From: CAWALV01 sp963782965
GTDB taxonomy: Bacteria; Actinomycetota; Actinomycetes; Acidothermales; Acidothermaceae
Direction: 5' to 3'
DNA length: 64,000 bases
Assembly: GCA_963782965.1 (NCBI GenBank)
Contig: CAWALV010000002.1
Location: forward strand, 1,240,001-1,304,000
How positions within the stretch are numbered: position 1 is the stretch's first letter; the number at the start of each line of letters is the position of its first letter. Below are positions 61,061-64,000 of the stretch, piece by piece. Both the position numbers and the translations under genes were made by a program. A model generated the notes under the pieces. That model was not told where the DNA came from, did not search any database, and was given only the letters and a program-made list of their open reading frames with translations.

Positions 61061-61804
61061 TCAGTCTTCCGTCGCGCCTTGCAGGGTTTGCACATATTGG
61101 CCGAGGAACTCGTGCGAAATCAGCACCACGGCGGCGCTGACCTCGACCGCCGCGGCCCAGTTCAGCGCGGCAATCGTGCCACCGGAAACCAGGGTGCCGG
61201 CGTTGCCCTTGGCCATCACGTTCTCGAGGAACGTCGCCCCGGCGGCGAGTCCGAGCAGACCGATGCCGACGTAGCCCCCCGCACCGATCGCCCCGACGGC
61301 GTCGACAGCAGCGGTGGGCGTGGCACGGCGGAGCGTGCGGTAGCTGCCGCCGAGCCAAAGCAGCGCCAAGCCGGCTGCGATGGCCACCCCACCTTGGAAT
61401 CCGCCGCCCGGCGTGACGTAACCGTAGGCCGCGATCCACAGACCGAGCAGCACAGTCACAGGCGCCATCGTCGAGCCGGTCAGGCGGTGCGCGTCGTCAC
61501 GGACGACGTCGTGCGGGCGCTGCTCCTCAGCCTCCTGCGACGAACGCAGCAACAAGGCCACTCCGCCCGCAGCAGCGAACATGATGAACTCCTCCGCCAT
61601 GGTGTCGAGGCCGCGGTAATCGAACACGACCGCGCTCACCAGGTTGGAGACGTGAAGGCGCGCCTTCGCGGTGGCGTCGATGACGTCGCCGTACGGGCCG
61701 TGGTAGTGACCGAAGTCCGGTACACCGGCGAAGGCCGTCACCAGCAAGGCGGCGACCACGAGAAGTAGCGGTACCGCCACGATGCTGCGAACCCGGCGCT
61801 TCAC
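61061..61804 (-). CDS. MbhE-MnhB fusion antiporter subunit
   Basis: 247 residues, GTG start overlapping the DUF4040 gene stop. The first ~100 residues match MbhE / the C-terminal end of MrpA (LHVSNLVSAVVFDYRGLDTMAEEFIMFAAAGGVALLL), and the rest is MnhB (MAPVTVLLGLWIAAYGYVTPGGGFQGGVAIAAGLALLWLGG). These are separate proteins in many Mrp/Mbh systems; here they are joined. Six to seven helices. It replaces part of the missing large MrpA subunit. Confidence 0.85.
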   Translation of the reverse strand: MKRRVRSIVAVPLLLVVAALLVTAFAGVPDFGHYHGPYGDVIDATAKARLHVSNLVSAVVFDYRGLDTMAEEFIMFAAAGGVALLLRSSQEAEEQRPHDVVRDDAHRLTGSTMAPVTVLLGLWIAAYGYVTPGGGFQGGVAIAAGLALLWLGGSYRTLRRATPTAAVDAVGAIGAGGYVGIGLLGLAAGATFLENVMAKGNAGTLVSGGTIAALNWAAAVEVSAAVVLISHEFLGQYVQTLQGATED

Positions 61805-62055
61805 TCGTGCTTCCTGCCAGTGCGTCCCTTCCGCACCTTGTAGATCGCGGCGAGTAGGACCAGTGGGTAGGCGACGGTGCTCACAACCAGCTGGCTGATC
61901 GCTACGTCGGGAGCGGCGAGCGTGACGAAAAGCACCACGAGCAGCAACCCGAACAGCCCGTTGACGACAGCCTGCCGCAGCGGGTCTGTCGTGAACACCA
62001 CCGCGGCGGCGGTCAGGAGGACCAGCGTCAACGCGACTGCCTGGAGAGCCGGCAT
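61801..62055 (-). CDS. DUF4040 (MbhD-like) antiporter subunit
   Basis: 84 residues from the ATG at 62055, which shares one base with the upstream stop. Three helices with the DUF4040 signature (FTTDPLRQAVVNGLFGLLLVVLFVTLAAPDVAISQLVVSTVAYPLVLLAAIYKVRK). In MrpA this segment follows the NuoL-like core; here it is a separate protein, as in Mbh/Mbx hydrogenase-type complexes. Confidence 0.88.
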   Translation of the reverse strand: MPALQAVALTLVLLTAAAVVFTTDPLRQAVVNGLFGLLLVVLFVTLAAPDVAISQLVVSTVAYPLVLLAAIYKVRKGRTGRKHE

Positions 62056-62372
62056 CAGGCGCTCTCCGATTGCCGGAGCTCGGGCCCGACGTCGCCATGC
62101 GTGCGTGCCCTCATGCAGCGTGCCACCGCGATGGTGGCCGACGGCCCCAGCACCAGGGTGAGTATCGCGGCCGCGACGACTTCGACCGTGCCCGATGTCT
62201 GCGGGAACCCGTGGATCGCTGCTGCCACCCCGATAAGCAGTGGCCCGAGAGTGCTGCCGGCCGCCGCGTAGTGCAGGCGGTCGTAGGCGCTGCGCACCAC
62301 GATCAGGCCGACGCAGCAGACGAGTTGCGCTGCGACTCCGAGCGTGAGCAGGGTAACGGCCGCGGCGGTCAT
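62055..62372 (-). CDS. mnhG: Mrp/Mbh-type antiporter subunit G
   Basis: 105 residues, three helices. The MnhG/PhaG pattern is visible in VCCVGLIVVRSAYDRLHYAAAGSTLGPLLIGVAAAI followed by VEVVAAAILTLVLGPSATIAVARCM. The ATG overlaps subunit F by four bases. The family's typical 'R-x-x-D-x-x-x-R-x-H-A' loop is present as RSAYDRLHYA. Confidence 0.88.
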   Translation of the reverse strand: MTAAAVTLLTLGVAAQLVCCVGLIVVRSAYDRLHYAAAGSTLGPLLIGVAAAIHGFPQTSGTVEVVAAAILTLVLGPSATIAVARCMRARTHGDVGPELRQSESA

Positions 62373-62632
62373 GGCTCACGCCCGAGGAAGCGCGCGTAGA
62401 CCAGCACGCTCACCCAACCGAGAACGGCCGCGATGAGTGCGACCCCTGTGTAAGAGGCAGAAGCTTCACCCGCTGCGATGCAGATGAGCACGAGTGTCGT
62501 CGTCGGGCCGGCCAGGAGAAGCGCCGCCAGCCCGTGCAGCTCGCCGAAGCGGCCGTGACTTCTCACGATGACCACACCGCAAGGCACCAGACCGAGGAGC
62601 AATGCGGTTGCGGCGGCGAGGTAGGCGTTCAC
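62369..62632 (-). CDS. mnhF: Mrp/Mbh-type antiporter subunit F
   Basis: 87 residues, three transmembrane helices (LAAATALLLGLVPCGVVIVRS, LAALLLAGPTTTLVLICIAAG, VALIAAVLGWVSVLVYARFL). Size, helix pattern and place between subunits E and G match MnhF/MrpF, although the sequence is divergent. Its GTG start overlaps the subunit E stop. Confidence 0.78.
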   Translation of the reverse strand: MNAYLAAATALLLGLVPCGVVIVRSHGRFGELHGLAALLLAGPTTTLVLICIAAGEASASYTGVALIAAVLGWVSVLVYARFLGREP

Positions 62633-63096
62633 GCCGGCCTTTCCGACGACCGGCGGACGACGAGATCATGCAGCAGGACACGGCCGTCAGCTGTGGCGTC
62701 CACGACGTAGGCGTTGGGGGAAAACGTCGCGAGCGTCTCGACCAGCGCCCGGCGCGCCGCGGATCGAGCGTCATCGCCGAGGGGGCCGTCGGCACTGCGG
62801 CGGAACGAACTGCGTGGCGGGCGACCCCGTAGCCGGTGAACGAGTTCGCGCGCGACGATGGCGAAGTCGACGACGATAGCTCGGGGGACGCTCAGCGCTG
62901 GCCGAAGGTCGGCGAACCTCACGGTAGACGCCGGCGAGCCGAACCGGCGCACGAGGTAAGCGGCACCGGTGGCGGCAAGCGCGGCAACGGCGCCGCCCGT
63001 TGCGTCCTGCGGTGTCCACGTACCGACGAAAAGCAGCCAGAGCAGCCACAAACCGGCCCACCATGCGGCGAGCCAGGCCGGCGTGACGCCCTTCAC
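62629..63096 (-). CDS. mnhE: Mrp/Mbh-type antiporter subunit E
   Basis: 155 residues. Two N-terminal helices (LAAWWAGLWLLWLLFVGTW, GAVAALAATGAAYLV) followed by a soluble domain with RAIVVDFAIVARELVHRL and the MnhE end SPNAYVVDATADGRVLLHDLV. It is the first gene of the operon E-F-G-DUF4040-MbhE/B-C-D, all on the minus strand and mostly overlapping. No large MrpA gene is present. The complex should exchange Na+ (or K+) for H+. Confidence 0.88.
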   Translation of the reverse strand: MKGVTPAWLAAWWAGLWLLWLLFVGTWTPQDATGGAVAALAATGAAYLVRRFGSPASTVRFADLRPALSVPRAIVVDFAIVARELVHRLRGRPPRSSFRRSADGPLGDDARSAARRALVETLATFSPNAYVVDATADGRVLLHDLVVRRSSERPA

Positions 63097-63167
63097 GCCG
63101 TCGATGATCCCCAGCGGCCGGAGCGCAAAACGCGAAGGCGGCGAGGGTCAGCGCCGCCTGCCCGCAG

Positions 63168-64000
63168 CTAGGCGTGGCGGGCGAGTTCGTGGTCGGCGTG
63201 GCTTGCGGGCTCGAGTTGGAAGGTCGAGTGCTCGACGTCGAAGTGGCCGACCAAACACGCCTGCAGCGTGTCGAGGATCTGCGGTGCGTGGCCGCTGGCG
63301 AAGCAGTGGTTGTCGAGGACGACGTGAGCAGACAGTGTCGGCAGGCCAGACGTGACGGTCCAGGCGTGCAAGTCGTGGACGTCGAGGACGTGCTCGATCT
63401 CGGTCAGGTGCGCGCGCACCTCGTCGAGCGCAACCCCAGGGGGCGCAGCTTCGAGCAGGATCCGACCGGCGTCGCGCAACAACCCCCACGCCGCCTTGAT
63501 CATCAGTGCCGCGACGAGCAGCCCGGCAACCGCGTCGGCCCGGGTCCAGCCGGTCAGGAGGATGACGAGACCGGCAGCTGCTGTGGCAGCGAAGGCGACG
63601 AGGTCGGTCACGATGTGGGCGATTGCGCCGCGGACGTTGAGGCTGGAGCGATCGGCCTTCGCCAGGGCCATCGTCGCTGCGACGTTCGTCGCCGCACCCA
63701 CGAGGGCGACCGCGAGAACGAGGCCGCCGCCGACGGGTGAGGTGGCGATCAGCCGGCGAATCGCCTCGATCGTGATGACCGCGGCCATGACCGCGAGCGT
63801 CACTCCGTTGCCGGCCGCGGACAGGATCTCGGCGCGCTTGAGGCCGAACGTCCAGACGCCCCCGGCCGGCCGCGCCGCCAGTCGGGCCGCCCACACGCTG
63901 GCACCTAACGCGGCGACGTCGGTGAGCATGTGGCCCGCATCGGCGAACAGCGCGAGCGAACTCGCAACGACGGCAGCGACGACCTCGCCCACCATGAAGG
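63168..64000 (-). CDS. Cation diffusion facilitator (CzcD/ZnT type), cut by the window end
   Basis: The gene enters from beyond 64000. The first visible residues are MVGEVVAAVVASSLALFADAGHMLTDVAALGASVWA, which in CDF proteins is the second helix, so the Met is internal and the N-terminus is outside the window. The HxxxD zinc sites are present in DAGHMLTD (helix 2) and AHIVTD (helix 5). The C-terminal cytoplasmic domain has VHDLHAWTVTSGLPTLSAHVV. It would export Zn(II), Co(II) or Cd(II) by proton exchange. Downstream of it, on the same strand, starts the antiporter operon. Confidence 0.92.
   Translation of the reverse strand, partial: FMVGEVVAAVVASSLALFADAGHMLTDVAALGASVWAARLAARPAGGVWTFGLKRAEILSAAGNGVTLAVMAAVITIEAIRRLIATSPVGGGLVLAVALVGAATNVAATMALAKADRSSLNVRGAIAHIVTDLVAFAATAAAGLVILLTGWTRADAVAGLLVAALMIKAAWGLLRDAGRILLEAAPPGVALDEVRAHLTEIEHVLDVHDLHAWTVTSGLPTLSAHVVLDNHCFASGHAPQILDTLQACLVGHFDVEHSTFQLEPASHADHELARHA

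Overview
The window is high-GC DNA with dense, often 4-nt-overlapping genes, many GTG starts and several actinobacterial hallmarks: a RamB-type glyoxylate regulator beside aceA/aceB, a DtxR/IdeR-like iron box, a near-leaderless -10 element, cell-wall-binding repeats (CW_binding_2), DUF3618, and NarL-type kinases next to DUF4097. I infer a free-living, aerobic, heterotrophic actinomycete, possibly of the Frankiales/Jatrophihabitans kind. The genus is a guess. No integrase, transposase, phage gene or CRISPR array was seen, so this looks like chromosomal backbone plus metabolic islands.

Layout. 0-2.4 kb: end of a dienelactone-hydrolase-like gene, a SnoaL-like protein, a lipoprotein, a Phd/VapC-type toxin-antitoxin pair and an odd tRNA with a UAG anticodon. 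2.4-10 kb: bcp peroxiredoxin, a DUF4097 protein with its histidine kinase and regulator, an MMPL transporter, a glucose 1-dehydrogenase-like enzyme, a DUF3618 protein and a GroES-like protein. 10-13.3 kb: a very large exported sedolisin-like protein with cell-wall-binding repeats, whose catalytic serine position holds Asp. 13.4-27.6 kb: a galactoside island with galT-galE-galK, galactose mutarotase, a DeoR regulator, GH42 beta-galactosidase, a sugar ABC importer (no ATPase gene) and GH36 alpha-galactosidase. It covers uptake of alpha- and beta-galactosides, hydrolysis, anomer conversion and the Leloir pathway to glucose-1-phosphate.

27.6-39.4 kb: membrane protein / fumarylacetoacetase operon, MFS exporter, beta-carbonic anhydrase, DUF1003 protein, a GT28-like glycosyltransferase with a sugar epimerase, two divergent paralogous DMT-type membrane proteins, and eda-kdgK for 2-keto-3-deoxygluconate breakdown. 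39.4-52.6 kb: a two-carbon/carboxylate island with ramB divergent from aceA-aceB, a phenylacetate-CoA-ligase-like gene with a 3-hydroxyacyl-CoA dehydrogenase, an acetate-channel-family protein, and a LytS/LytTR two-component system in one operon with a small membrane protein and a sodium:solute symporter. A 42-43 bp tandem repeat family lies in two gaps of this island, in opposite orientation.

52.6-64 kb: a three-part protein with prephenate-dehydrogenase-like and prephenate-dehydratase-like ends around an unrecognised middle, a flavin-split-barrel protein, an NRAMP-type metal transporter behind an iron box, a soluble chemoreceptor-like protein ending in a lectin-like domain, a seven-gene Mrp/Mbh-type cation antiporter operon without a stand-alone MrpA, and a cation-diffusion-facilitator gene cut by the window end. 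The most unusual items are the TyrA-X-PheA fusion, the MCP-lectin fusion, the sedolisin with altered active site, the class-I tRNA with a Leu anticodon, and the variant NRAMP behind a DtxR-like box.
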